Assembly (NCBI RefSeq): GCF_001509585.1
Contig: NZ_LNCI01000015.1
Span: 33,073-97,072 of the forward strand
Direction of reading: 5' to 3'
DNA: 64,000 nucleotides
Source of the DNA: Tropicimonas marinistellae
GTDB taxonomy: Bacteria; Pseudomonadota; Alphaproteobacteria; Rhodobacterales; Rhodobacteraceae
Below the pieces are notes generated by a model that was given only the letters and a program-made list of their open reading frames with translations, was not told the origin of the DNA and searched no databases. A program made the translations under genes and the position numbers. Shown here piece after piece: positions 1-8,541 of the stretch (position 1 is its first letter; every line of letters starts with the position of its first letter).

Positions 1-1457
1 GGCCGTTCCCCCTTCATCCAGTCCGGGCGCCGCCAGGCGGAGTCGAATGTGAACGAGACGATCGCGTCCGACCCGTAATGGAGAAAGACGAGCCTGATCG
101 GCCCCCACGGGGAAAACCCGTCGTCCAGCGTGTCCTCCTGATTTGTGACGCGGGCGAGCGACCCGTTGCCGAACCTTGGGCGCCAGGCGGGGCTCTCCGG
201 GTTTCGATCGTCGCGAATATGTTGCCAGGTCGGGCTCAGGAACGGCGAACCTGCCCAGAGTGCGCCGTCTATGGGGTCCGCCAGAATGTCCAGAAGCGGC
301 AGCGTCGACTGGGAGTTGAATGCCCCCTGGCTGAGGCCGTGAACGTAGAGCTTCGGGCGGTTTTCTTTCGGCAAGGCGCTCCAGTAGGTGTAGATCGTGT
401 CGAACAAAGCGCGTGCCTGCTCGATGCCATTCTCTGGGTGCGCCAGAAGTGAGAGGGCACTTGTGAGGTAGGAATACTGCACCGCGACGGTCGCCACATC
501 GCCGCCAAGCATGAAATCGAGCGTATCGTGCCCGCCCGGATCCATCCACCCGGTGCCCACCGGGACAACCACGACAATGGCGGACCGTTCGAATCCGCGG
601 ACCCTGATCAACTCGTCGAGCGCAATCTTCGCCCGCTCGTCCGGTGTGTCGGCCGCCCGTCGGCCGACATAGACCCGTACCGGGTCCCGTGCCTCCTCGC
701 CGGCGAACTCCAAAATCTCGCTCGCCGTTGGTGCGTTGGCCACGAATGATCGGCCCCAACGGCCCATCTCCTGCCACCTGACCAGCGAATCGGGGCTTCC
801 CGTCTTCTGCGGATCGCTCGGTTGCGGGATGTCGGGTTCGATCAGGACGTCCGCGGCTTCGAAGGACGCATCGGCTGCCTCGAAGATCCGGCGGACAAGA
901 ACGCCGTCGATCGCGGCCCAGAAAAGCCAAAGCACCAGGCCGAAGCCCAGCACGACCCCGACCCGCGGCGGAACCAGTCGCCCCAGAAGCGCATCAAGTC
1001 GCCACAGGACGAACCCGAAGGCCCGCCCCAGCAGCAGCAACGCGACGAAGACGGCAAGCGCGATCCCTCCGACAGTCCAAGGGTGGGTGGTGTCCACCGG
1101 ATCGAGGCCCATGACGTCGCGGGTCGCGTTTTGCCATCCCGTCGCGCGCCAAAGGAACGCGACGCAGATCAGCAGTGCAATTGCGGTGGCCAGCAACCGC
1201 AGAGTCCGCCGTCGCGATTGTGCCGGCACCGGAAACCCGAGGAACCGCCACAACCAAACCCCGTACATCGCGATCCAGTATCCCAGAATGGCCACCACGC
1301 CGCCAAGCGCGCCCTGCATGGTCGGATCGCGTGGCATAAGCGATGGCGTGAGGGATACGCCGAAAAACACCGCGCCCAGAAGAACACCCACGGCCCGCAG
1401 CCCCCAGCTGCCTTCGGATTCCCGGATACCTGCCAGAAGGCCGTCTCGATCACTCAT
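1..1457 (-). CDS. Alpha/beta-hydrolase-family membrane protein (PF15420/PF10081 type), 3' end cut by window
   Basis: The reverse strand is open from an ATG at 1457 to the window edge, giving about 485 residues without a stop; the C-terminus lies outside. The first ~190 residues hold several hydrophobic segments, with the 'GVSLTPSLMPRD' signature of the Abhydrolase_9 N-terminal domain near residue 35. The C-terminal part is an alpha/beta-hydrolase domain with 'VVPVGTGWMDP' and a nucleophile elbow G-L-S-Q-G (Ser about residue 376). The family is usually 550-570 residues, so roughly 70 are missing. The product should be an inner-membrane protein with a hydrolase domain; its substrate is unknown. 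It is transcribed away from the initiator tRNA gene. Confidence 0.85.
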   Translation of the reverse strand, partial: MSDRDGLLAGIRESEGSWGLRAVGVLLGAVFFGVSLTPSLMPRDPTMQGALGGVVAILGYWIAMYGVWLWRFLGFPVPAQSRRRTLRLLATAIALLICVAFLWRATGWQNATRDVMGLDPVDTTHPWTVGGIALAVFVALLLLGRAFGFVLWRLDALLGRLVPPRVGVVLGFGLVLWLFWAAIDGVLVRRIFEAADASFEAADVLIEPDIPQPSDPQKTGSPDSLVRWQEMGRWGRSFVANAPTASEILEFAGEEARDPVRVYVGRRAADTPDERAKIALDELIRVRGFERSAIVVVVPVGTGWMDPGGHDTLDFMLGGDVATVAVQYSYLTSALSLLAHPENGIEQARALFDTIYTYWSALPKENRPKLYVHGLSQGAFNSQSTLPLLDILADPIDGALWAGSPFLSPTWQHIRDDRNPESPAWRPRFGNGSLARVTNQEDTLDDGFSPWGPIRLVFLHYGSDAIVSFTFDSAWRRPDWMKGER

Positions 1458-1644
1458 GCGCGCAACTCCCTGGGCTTGCCGGCTGATACCACGCTCTTGC
1501 TTTCGTCCCAAGGTTTTGCACGGCCCGTCGGGATCGCGGCAGCATGGCGCAATGTCGCGCCTGTTGCGGAGCGCGTCGCGGCTGCACGACGCTCATGCGG
1601 TGGGTGCATGTGACGCTTTTTTGACCCTCGGTGCGATTTTCCGC

Positions 1645-1673
1645 TTGCAGCCAATCGGAACGAGTCCTAGATA
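1645..1673 (+). promoter_or_regulatory. Promoter of tRNA-fMet
   Basis: A -35 box TTGCAG (1645-1650) and a -10 box TAGATA (1668-1673) are separated by 17 bp. The predicted start would fall only a few bases before the tRNA 5' end at 1686. This fits a sigma-70-type promoter, but the call rests on sequence alone. Confidence 0.6.
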
Positions 1674-1685
1674 GGCACCTCCTGT

Positions 1686-1762
<77 letters not shown>

Positions 1763-1773
1763 AAATTCCTACA

Positions 1774-1823
1774 CGATATCAAAAACTTGAAATCGGCTTC
1801 GGCCGATCAAGTTTTTGATATCG
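1774..1823. terminator. Long perfect hairpin after tRNA-fMet
   Basis: Two 17-nt arms, CGATATCAAAAACTTGA (1774-1790) and its exact complement (1807-1823), enclose an AA bulge and an inner TCGGC/GCCGA stem closed by a TTCG tetraloop. In total there are 22 paired bases. It probably ends or protects the tRNA transcript. No T-run follows, so it is not a textbook intrinsic terminator and could act in both directions. Confidence 0.7.
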
Positions 1824-2268
1824 CGTTTTGCATCAACGCCACATCAACGTTTGACGAGTTCGCTGGTTGGGGGCGATGGGATCTTGGGTTCAGGCGGAGC
1901 CTCGTGCCTCTGTCGCCTTAGGCTTCTATGGCCTCATCCAGCGGAAGTACGACGCTGGACGTTTCGTTCTCCCAGGTATTGTCATCACGAATCGACGTGG
2001 GCCTTGAGGAGCCTGGATCGCCTGCATGAATGGCTGTGCCGGGCGCTGCGTGCACCGACCGGCGCGGGCGTTCGTCTCCGAATTCAAGGAAGCACCCGGG
2101 ATTACTCGACGCAGCCGATCGTTGGAGGGCAGGAATTCCAACGCTGCATTCCGAGACATGGATAATGTGACGGATCGCACCGACGGTTTGATCCCGGTCA
2201 TGGATTGGTTGCGGCGGTCAACATACCACCGGAGGAACCGGGATCGCAACTACTCTGGGGAGCGGACG
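1824..2268. other. Gap with no supported gene
   Basis: The stretch between the tRNA hairpin and the CPBP gene holds only short overlapping reading frames without ribosome sites or recognisable motifs. A reading frame continuous with the downstream gene extends back to 2026, but the start at 2269 with its GGGGAG site is preferred. A short direct repeat CATCAACG occurs at 1831 and 1842. Confidence 0.5.
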
Positions 2269-3105
2269 ATGTCACACGACAAGCAGATATCATCCTATAC
2301 TGTGCCGTCCCGCGCGCTGTTTTTCTTCGCCCTGCTCACCTTTGCAATCACGTGGGGCGTGGTCGGAAGCTACATCCTGTTCCCGGTCTGGACCGCTTCC
2401 AGGCTGGGCGCAATCAGCGGCGGGCATCCGCTCTATTTCGTCGCCACGTGGGGTCCGGCCATCGCCGCATTCGTTCTGGTGCTGTCCCATGGCGGGATCC
2501 GGGGGCTTCGGAGGTTCCTGTCGCGGCTGTTCCTGTGGCGTTGCGATGCCATTTGGTGGCTGCTCATCCTGATCGGCATTCCGCTGGTTTACATTGCCGG
2601 ATCGCTCGCCAAGGGCGGGCCGGTCCTGGCGCCTCTTCCACCGGAAGGCGCGCGCCCTGTTCTCGCGCTCATGTTGATGATGCTCTTTCTCGGTCCCATC
2701 GAGGAATTCGGCTGGCGCGGGGTCGCACAACCGATCCTGCAGCGCCGTTTTGCGCCGTTTTGGGCAGGGGCCATCATCGGCGCAATGTGGGGGATCTGGC
2801 ACCTGCCGGCCTTTTACCTTGCAGGAGTCGTCTACACCGACTGGAACTTCCTGCCCTTCTTCGTCGGCAACGTGACCCTGGCGATACTGGTCACACCGAT
2901 CTTCAACAGCGCGCGCGGCAGCTTGCTGTTGCCAATGCTGTTTCACTGGCAACTGATCAACCCGTTCTGGCCCGACGCCCAGCCCTGGGACACCTGGATC
3001 CTGCTTGCCGTGACTTTGATCGTTGTCTGGTACAAGCGCGAAACGATGTTCTCGCGGAGCGATTCCGTAACCGTGGTCATCCCCGGGCACGTGCCGGGTC
3101 AGTGA
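2269..3105 (+). CDS. CPBP-family intramembrane metalloprotease
   Basis: A 278-residue polytopic protein with about seven hydrophobic segments. The CPBP/Abi motif EEFGWRG starts at residue 145. His178 (in GIWHLP) and His226 (in LFHWQ) complete the expected metal and catalytic set. Members cleave or process membrane-linked substrates such as prenylated peptides; many bacterial ones have no known substrate. The ATG at 2269 is chosen because GGGGAG lies 5-10 nt upstream. The reading frame stays open to 2026, so a longer form is possible but unlikely. It sits 15 nt before an MDR oxidoreductase and is probably co-transcribed with it. Confidence 0.88.
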   Translation: MSHDKQISSYTVPSRALFFFALLTFAITWGVVGSYILFPVWTASRLGAISGGHPLYFVATWGPAIAAFVLVLSHGGIRGLRRFLSRLFLWRCDAIWWLLILIGIPLVYIAGSLAKGGPVLAPLPPEGARPVLALMLMMLFLGPIEEFGWRGVAQPILQRRFAPFWAGAIIGAMWGIWHLPAFYLAGVVYTDWNFLPFFVGNVTLAILVTPIFNSARGSLLLPMLFHWQLINPFWPDAQPWDTWILLAVTLIVVWYKRETMFSRSDSVTVVIPGHVPGQ

Positions 3106-3120
3106 GGTAAAGGGAGGCAG

Positions 3121-4074
3121 ATGATGCGGGCTGTCGTCTATGATCGCTACGGAGGCCCGGAAGAGCTTCGTCTATCTGACATCGACATCCCAGACCCGGC
3201 GAAAGGTCAGGTACGGGTCAAGGTCTCTGCCTGCGCGGTGAACCTGTCGGACTGGGAGTACCTGGTCGGATCGCCCTTCTATGCCAGAATGGTCGGGGGA
3301 ATGATGCGGCCAAAGATCCCGGTACTTGGCTCGGATATCGTCGGCGTTGTCGACAGCATCGGCCCGGGTGTTTCCGATATCGACGTCGGCCAGCGGATCA
3401 TGGGGGATTTCGTCATGACCCGCGGTGGTTTTGCCGAATACGCCTGCGTGCCGGCAAGTGAAGCGGTGGCTGTGCCGCCGGGCCTCAGTGACGAAATCGC
3501 CGCCTGCCTGCCGCAGGCCGGTGGTATTGCGGTGGCGGGAACGGAAGATCTGGAAGCGGGAAACAGATTCCTGATCAATGGGGCCGGCGGTGGCTCCGGC
3601 ACGATGGCGCTGCAACTGGCCAAGGCTGCCGGGTGCCATGTGACTGCGGTGGACAATGAACGGAAAATTGGCTGGCTTGAGTCGCTGGGCGCCGATCAGG
3701 TCATGGATTATCGCGAACAGAACTTCACTGACTGCGGAGAGAAATGGGACCGCATTCTGGACATGGTCGCTACGCGTGGACCGGGCGAGATTGCCCGTGC
3801 CCTTGCCGAAGGTGGAACCTACAGGGCCGTGGGCGGACACGTGGGCGTCCTGCTCTCGTTGGTCGTGGGCGGGCGTGTCCGGTCTCGACGGCACTCCATT
3901 GGGATGCTGATGGTTCCGTCGGGTCGGGATCTGACCGAGCGCGTTGCGCGCATGGCGTTGGAAGGCCGGATCAGCCCCCATCTGGATTCTGTGCTTCCGC
4001 TGTCGTCGGTTCCAGAGGCTCTCCGGAGAACGGGGAGTGGCGATGTGCGCGGCAAAGTGGTGATCACGATGTAA
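3121..4074 (+). CDS. Zinc-free MDR (quinone oxidoreductase-like) NAD(P)H dehydrogenase
   Basis: 317 residues with the medium-chain dehydrogenase/reductase layout. The GroES-like N-terminal half has 'VLGSDIVGVVDSIG', and the Rossmann half has the nucleotide-binding 'NGAGGGSGTMALQLAK' near residue 160. The zinc-ligand cysteines of alcohol dehydrogenases are missing, so a quinone- or enone-reductase type is likely. Two ATGs are adjacent (3121, 3124); the site GGGAGG is 5-10 nt upstream. It lies directly behind the CPBP gene and converges on a second MDR gene (4150-5121) of similar layout. The substrate cannot be told from sequence. Confidence 0.85.
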   Translation: MMRAVVYDRYGGPEELRLSDIDIPDPAKGQVRVKVSACAVNLSDWEYLVGSPFYARMVGGMMRPKIPVLGSDIVGVVDSIGPGVSDIDVGQRIMGDFVMTRGGFAEYACVPASEAVAVPPGLSDEIAACLPQAGGIAVAGTEDLEAGNRFLINGAGGGSGTMALQLAKAAGCHVTAVDNERKIGWLESLGADQVMDYREQNFTDCGEKWDRILDMVATRGPGEIARALAEGGTYRAVGGHVGVLLSLVVGGRVRSRRHSIGMLMVPSGRDLTERVARMALEGRISPHLDSVLPLSSVPEALRRTGSGDVRGKVVITM

Positions 4075-4149
4075 GTCTGGGAAGGCGCTCGCGACGCGCG
4101 GGCTTGATCGCCGGCAGGCTCCGGCGTGCCCAGGGACGGCGCTCCCTTG

Positions 4150-5121
4150 CTACGGAATATTGATCACGACGATGCCGGTCTTCTGGCCTGTCTCGACGTA
4201 GCGGAATGCCGCGACGATATCGTCCAGCGGATAGCTGCGGTCGAATACTCCGCTGAACTTCCGGTCCGCCATGAGTCCTGCGAGGTGCCGCACGAAACCG
4301 GGTGCGTCGTCGGGAAACGGTATTCGAACACGCCCGCTTCCGGAGAGTCCGGACCAGGTGCTGAGAAGGATGTTCGACCAATAGGGGCCGAGATCGGTCG
4401 CAGCGTAGATCCCGCTCGTTTTCAGCAGCGGACGACAGGCTCGCCACGATGTCTTTCCCACGGCGTCGAAGACCAGATCGAAGGTTTCGCCGATGGAAGT
4501 GAAGTCCTCCGCCTCGTAATTCACGATCCGGTCTGCGCCAAGCGTCGCGGCAAGCTCCAAATGCCTAGACCCAACGACCGCTGTCACGACCGCGCCCCGC
4601 TGCCTTGCGAGCTGGACCGCGGCGGTTCCGATCGCACCGGATGCGCCGTAGATCAGGCATGTGTCGCCCGCCTCGAGCAAACCTGTGGTCGAGTTGGCGT
4701 ACCATGCCCCTTCGCAGACCACCGCTGCGTCAAAGTCGGTGCCTTCCGGAATGCGGGCAATTGCCCCGTTGGCCGGCAGACAAAGGTATTCGGCATGTGC
4801 GCCGAACCGGTCTGGCGAAAGCCCGAACACCCTGTCGCCGGGTTGAAACTCGAGCACACCGTCGCCCAGTTCATCCACCACACCTGCGAAGTCCATACCC
4901 AACGTTTGCATTTTCGGCCGAAGAAGGCCCGTCATTGCACGGGCAAAGAACGGATGCGCCCGCAAGGTCGCCGTGTCCGTCCGGTTGACCGTCGATGCGT
5001 GAACCCGGATCCTGATTTCACCGGCGACCGGCCGCGGAACCGGCACGTCCTGGAGTGCGAGAACGTCAGGTGGGCCGTAGCGGTGAAACACGATGGCTTT
5101 CATCGTCGGTTCATGTGACAT
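4150..5121 (-). CDS. Zinc-free MDR NAD(P)-dependent oxidoreductase
   Basis: 323 residues, same family as the convergent gene at 3121. It has 'TLGMDFAGVVDELG' in the GroES-like part and the Rossmann motif 'YGASGAIGTAAVQLAR' near residue 157. The tail '...KTGIVVINIP' is typical of enoyl or quinone reductases. It starts at ATG 5121; Met7 is an alternative start, since 'MKAIVFHRYG' matches the usual N-terminus of the family. No zinc ligands are seen. The 75-bp gap to the convergent neighbour contains GC-rich inverted sequences but no clear terminator. Confidence 0.85.
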   Translation of the reverse strand: MSHEPTMKAIVFHRYGPPDVLALQDVPVPRPVAGEIRIRVHASTVNRTDTATLRAHPFFARAMTGLLRPKMQTLGMDFAGVVDELGDGVLEFQPGDRVFGLSPDRFGAHAEYLCLPANGAIARIPEGTDFDAAVVCEGAWYANSTTGLLEAGDTCLIYGASGAIGTAAVQLARQRGAVVTAVVGSRHLELAATLGADRIVNYEAEDFTSIGETFDLVFDAVGKTSWRACRPLLKTSGIYAATDLGPYWSNILLSTWSGLSGSGRVRIPFPDDAPGFVRHLAGLMADRKFSGVFDRSYPLDDIVAAFRYVETGQKTGIVVINIP

Positions 5122-5282
5122 GAAGCGAGTCTATCAGAGCGGGAAGCAGACGCGGATTCCCAATCTCCGAATTCCAGATATCGCGTTCAGGGTGCCGGAG
5201 CGCGGACCAGTGGCTGGTGCGTAGGTTGCGGACCGGCGGACATACCGCGAGCGTCACTTGCGCACGATCAGACCGCCAATGA

Positions 5283-5657
5283 TCAGAGCCACACAACCGC
5301 GACCACCAACAAAACCATGACCGTCGTTATGGGCGCCCAGAGTTTTCGCTCTGCCGCTGAGCGTGTGATCCAATTCAGCACCATGACCACAATGTTTATC
5401 GCAAGTGCGACCCATCCCGTCCAAGACGGCCAGTTTGGCCATTTCCCATCTGCGGACAGCACCGCCAAGGCCAAGCCGAGCAGGATGAAGATCGAAACGG
5501 CTGCAAACACGCGCCCCGATACCGGCAGAGGGCCATCAACCTGCCCGCCTTGCGTCACCCTGCCCCAGGGGGCGCCCAGGATCAGCGCAACCTGAAAGCC
5601 GATTACGCCGACGATCACTGCGCAGTAGATATATGCCATAAATGTCTCGCTCATCAT
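5283..5657 (-). CDS. Small four-helix membrane protein of unknown function
   Basis: 124 residues with four predicted membrane helices (about residues 7-28, 47-66, 77-95 and 107-124) and short loops. No family motif was recognised. The first two codons are both ATG and a third ATG (residue 7, MAYIYC) is also possible; none has a strong ribosome site. It is transcribed toward the MDR gene at 4150-5121 and may share a transcript with it across a 161-bp gap. Codon use looks normal for the window, so it is probably a real gene. Confidence 0.65.
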   Translation of the reverse strand: MMSETFMAYIYCAVIVGVIGFQVALILGAPWGRVTQGGQVDGPLPVSGRVFAAVSIFILLGLALAVLSADGKWPNWPSWTGWVALAINIVVMVLNWITRSAAERKLWAPITTVMVLLVVAVVWL

Positions 5658-6084
5658 GAAACGCGTCGGGCCTGTCCGACCACGAATGACAGATCATTAC
5701 AGGCCCTGCTGCATTGCAAGAACGGCTTCAAGCATCGCGTCCCGACGAACCACGGCGTACGCCGCCAGATCGAATGGGAGGCTATGATCCAGGTCAGCGC
5801 GATGGGTTTCTGGACGGTCGATGAAGACCAGCCAAGGGTACTTGGTTGGACAGCTGCAGTTCGCCACATAGGCGTGGCCCCCGTCGACGTTCACGGCAGA
5901 GCGCCTCCGTTCGAAAGCTGCTTGCTGGTGTCCCGAGGTCCAACTCTTCATGGGAAGCGAGTACTGGCCGCACCCGCTGAAGTGCCGGGTCATTGCTGGT
6001 TTCCAATGATCTGGCTCAAGACCGAAGACTGCGGTTTCTGGTAGATTCACCGGCGACCAGATCGATGAATTGGAGGGTTCAGCG
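5658..6084. other. Gap with no supported gene
   Basis: A minus-strand frame of 117 codons (5697-6050) and overlapping plus-strand frames exist, but none has a ribosome site or a motif I recognise. The minus frame ends in a plausible peptide ('LAAYAVVRRDAMLEAVLAM') and could be a gene remnant. I see nothing certain here. Confidence 0.35.
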
Positions 6085-6375
6085 ATGACACGGACTGGGG
6101 AATACGAACAGGCCCGAAGGCGCGCCGAGTCAAAGTATGGTTTTTTCGTTCATGTCGGGGTCTTTGTCTCGGTCATGGTGCTCCTGGTGGTCATCGACTT
6201 GCTCACGTCGCCCGGCAGTGTTTGGTTCATATGGCCGCTGATCGGCTGGGGGCTTGCAGTCGCTCTGCATGGTGCGCGCGTTTTCCTGTTGGCTGACAGG
6301 AACCCGATCCTCGACATGCTGACGGAGCGCGAGTTGAGGCATTCTGGCGCCGATAAAGAAGACGCCACCTTGTAG
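6085..6375 (+). CDS. 2TM-domain protein (PF13239-like)
   Basis: 96 residues from ATG 6085, preceded by GGAGGG with about 7 nt spacing; a TTG at 6070 is an in-frame alternative. The N-terminal 'QARRRAESKYGFFVHVGVFV' followed by two membrane helices (about residues 22-43 and 50-68), with Trp/Pro between them, is the pattern of the 2TM domain. That domain is often found alone or beside histidine kinases and LytTR regulators. The function of isolated 2TM proteins is not known. It lies alone between a gap and the convergent SMR gene. Confidence 0.72.
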   Translation: MTRTGEYEQARRRAESKYGFFVHVGVFVSVMVLLVVIDLLTSPGSVWFIWPLIGWGLAVALHGARVFLLADRNPILDMLTERELRHSGADKEDATL

Positions 6376-6604
6376 AAAGAGATCCCCGGCGCGACGGCCG
6401 AGACGTGTGTGGAAAACCGGGCGCGTTATAGCAATTTGACAGCAGATCCTCAGTCGGTGTTCGCAAGGGCGATTTCGACAAAGCTGGCGTTGACCAGCGG
6501 CTTCGTGTCTCGTGGAAGGCGCGCGCGTTTTAGTGGTCGGCGGCGGAATCTGGCCACGGGAGCCGCGATGGGGCTGAGCATTCCACGCAGAGAGTACGTC
6601 TTCC

Positions 6605-6934
6605 CTAGCCCGTCGCTGCCGAAGACAGCGCGTTTAGCACGATAACCCCCGCAATGATCAGGCCAATTCCGAGAAAGGCAAATCCGTCGAGCGTTTGACC
6701 GAATGCCACGGAACCGAGGAGTGTCACGCCCGCGATACCGCCCCCGGCCCAGACCGAATAGGCAATCCCGAGCGGCATGGTGCGCACTACGAGCGACATC
6801 ACATAGAAGGCCAGCCCGAAGCAGATCAGGGTCAAGCCGGCGAAACTGAGTTTGGTGAAACCGTCCGACAGCTTTAGCGATGCGGTGGCGAGGATTTCGA
6901 TAGCGATCCCGATTGCCAGCAAGACCCAGTGCAT
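6605..6934 (-). CDS. SMR-family small multidrug/cation exporter (EmrE/SugE type)
   Basis: 109 residues with four membrane helices. 'HWVLLAIGIAIEILATASLKLSDGF' carries the membrane glutamate (about residue 13) that SMR proteins need for proton/drug exchange. 'LAFYVMSLVVRTMPLGIAYSVWAGGG' is the second diagnostic block, and the fourth helix ends the protein. These proteins work as dimers in the inner membrane and export cationic or guanidino compounds. The ATG at 6934 has AAGGAGG 5-7 nt upstream. It is the last gene of a minus-strand operon behind the CrtI-like flavoprotein (53 bp gap), suggesting removal of a toxic product or substrate of that operon. Confidence 0.92.
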   Translation of the reverse strand: MHWVLLAIGIAIEILATASLKLSDGFTKLSFAGLTLICFGLAFYVMSLVVRTMPLGIAYSVWAGGGIAGVTLLGSVAFGQTLDGFAFLGIGLIIAGVIVLNALSSAATG

Positions 6935-6987
6935 GAGAAACCTCCTTGTTGGGGAGCCGATGTGCGGCCGCGCGGGGGGCAACGGCC

Positions 6988-8541
6988 TCACGTTCTGAAC
7001 TTGTGAAGCACCTTCGGGTCGACGCTGGCCGCCGCCAGTAGACCGCCCCAAAGCGCCCCGGGAATGCCGGGGCTCGCGACGTCCTGCCCAGCAAGGTAGA
7101 GGCCCGGTACGGGCGTTCTGGCGCGCAGCGCGTCGGACAGCACACGATCCGGGGTCACGTCGAGCCCATAGAACGCCCCCTTGCGATGCCCAGTAAAGGA
7201 CACGGTGGAAAGTGGCGTGGCCAGTTCCCGATACGTGACCAGCCTGGCGAGATCCGGGAAGTAGTGGGCAAACTGCGCCATCAGCGTTTCTTCGGCCCGC
7301 CGCTTGAAATCGGCGTAGGCGTCGCCGCGTTCTGCCGCCGGGAGATCCGCCCATTGCGCGACGGTGGACCAGTCGGCCCAGACCAGGACCTGGCCCGTGT
7401 GTTTCTTCCGGGAGCCGGGGTCATGCGCCGGGTTCTTGAGTGAACCGAAGGACGCGACCATGGATGGCGGCGGTTCATCGGGTGCCGACGTCCAGACCAC
7501 ATCGGTTTCGCCGGTTGGATAGATCCAGTGGTTCGCCTTGGTGGCGCCGGCGGCCTCGATGTCGCCCTCGAAGCCCAGGAACAGGGTGAAATGCGCAATG
7601 CTGGAAGGCAGCGCGCGGATTTCTGCGATCCAGTCCTGGTGCACGCAATTCTCAGGCAGCAGGGCATCGACGGTCTCGCGCGCCCCGATGTCGGAAATCA
7701 CGGATTTCGCACGGATCTCCGTTCCATCCTCGATGCGAACGCCGACCACCATATCGCTGTCGAGGAGCAACTCCGCCACCCGAACCCCGGCTCGGCTCTC
7801 TCCCCCATGCTTGGCAATGGTCGGGAGGATGTGCTCGGCAAAGGCGGCGCTGCCCCCAACCGGATACCAGGAACCGCTCCAGAGGTAGGACGCGGATATC
7901 AGGGCGTGCATCGCGAAACTCGCCTTGCTCGGGCGGCCGCCATGATCGCCCCATTGCGCTGCCATCACGGCCGCAAGCTCAGGATGGTCGGTGAGGTCAT
8001 CAATGACGTCTCTGGTCGTTCGGGCGCACCATTTGGTTATTGCGCGCCGGTTCCACCAGTCCAGCACGTCGCCCGCGATCGTCGGCATCGCGCGGGTCGG
8101 GAAAATCTTGAGCATCGCCTCGCGGCCTTCGCGCAGCGCATGTGTCCAGGCCTCGATGGCCTCGACCTGATCCGGGAAGCGATCCTTGAGGTCTCTTTCC
8201 TGTGCTTCATACGGGCGGGAAAGGGTCAGCGGCTCGCCCGACCCGATATGCACGATATCGTAGATTGCCCCCAACGAGACGAAGTCCATGGGTGTATCAG
8301 ACAACCAATCCAGCAGTTCGCGCTCGTGGTCTTCCGGTGCGAGGCCGCTCAGGTAGTGAATGCCCACATCCCAGGTGAAGCCGTCGCGGGAAAAGCTGTG
8401 CGTCAACCCGCCAAGGGTCTGATGCTGCTCCAGCAGGAGGACCTTGTGCCCGACACGGGACAAGGCGGCAGCGGCAGCCATGCCGCCCATGCCGGAACCA
8501 ATGACGATCGCATCCCAATGCTCACGTTTCTTGTCGGTCAT
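6988..8541 (-). CDS. FAD/NAD(P)-dependent oxidoreductase, retinol 13,14-reductase / CrtI-like
   Basis: 517 residues. The N-terminal dinucleotide-binding motif 'VIGSGMGGMAAAAALSRVG' (residues ~13-31) is followed by 'LLEQHQTLGGLTHSF', characteristic of the phytoene desaturase/retinol saturase superfamily. The C-terminal FAD motif 'PVPGLYLAGQDVASPGIPGALWGG' is present (about residues 470-495). Relatives reduce or oxidise polyenes such as retinol or carotenoids; here no other carotenoid genes are near, so the substrate is open. The start codon overlaps the stop of the upstream metallo-hydrolase gene (ATGA), indicating translational coupling. Confidence 0.85.
   Translation of the reverse strand: MTDKKREHWDAIVIGSGMGGMAAAAALSRVGHKVLLLEQHQTLGGLTHSFSRDGFTWDVGIHYLSGLAPEDHERELLDWLSDTPMDFVSLGAIYDIVHIGSGEPLTLSRPYEAQERDLKDRFPDQVEAIEAWTHALREGREAMLKIFPTRAMPTIAGDVLDWWNRRAITKWCARTTRDVIDDLTDHPELAAVMAAQWGDHGGRPSKASFAMHALISASYLWSGSWYPVGGSAAFAEHILPTIAKHGGESRAGVRVAELLLDSDMVVGVRIEDGTEIRAKSVISDIGARETVDALLPENCVHQDWIAEIRALPSSIAHFTLFLGFEGDIEAAGATKANHWIYPTGETDVVWTSAPDEPPPSMVASFGSLKNPAHDPGSRKKHTGQVLVWADWSTVAQWADLPAAERGDAYADFKRRAEETLMAQFAHYFPDLARLVTYRELATPLSTVSFTGHRKGAFYGLDVTPDRVLSDALRARTPVPGLYLAGQDVASPGIPGALWGGLLAAASVDPKVLHKFRT

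Noticed and set aside
1831..1849. Direct repeat CATCAACG x2 near tRNA-fMet as an integration site
   Set aside because: It does not repeat tRNA sequence and no integrase or second copy of the tRNA end was found in the window.
2026..2268. N-terminal extension of the first CPBP protease
   Set aside because: The frame is open, but the encoded peptide is polar and unlike the family, and a good ribosome site precedes ATG 2269.
5697..6050. 117-codon minus-strand hypothetical gene
   Set aside because: No ribosome site, no motif and competing frames on the other strand; kept only as a possible remnant in the gap note.
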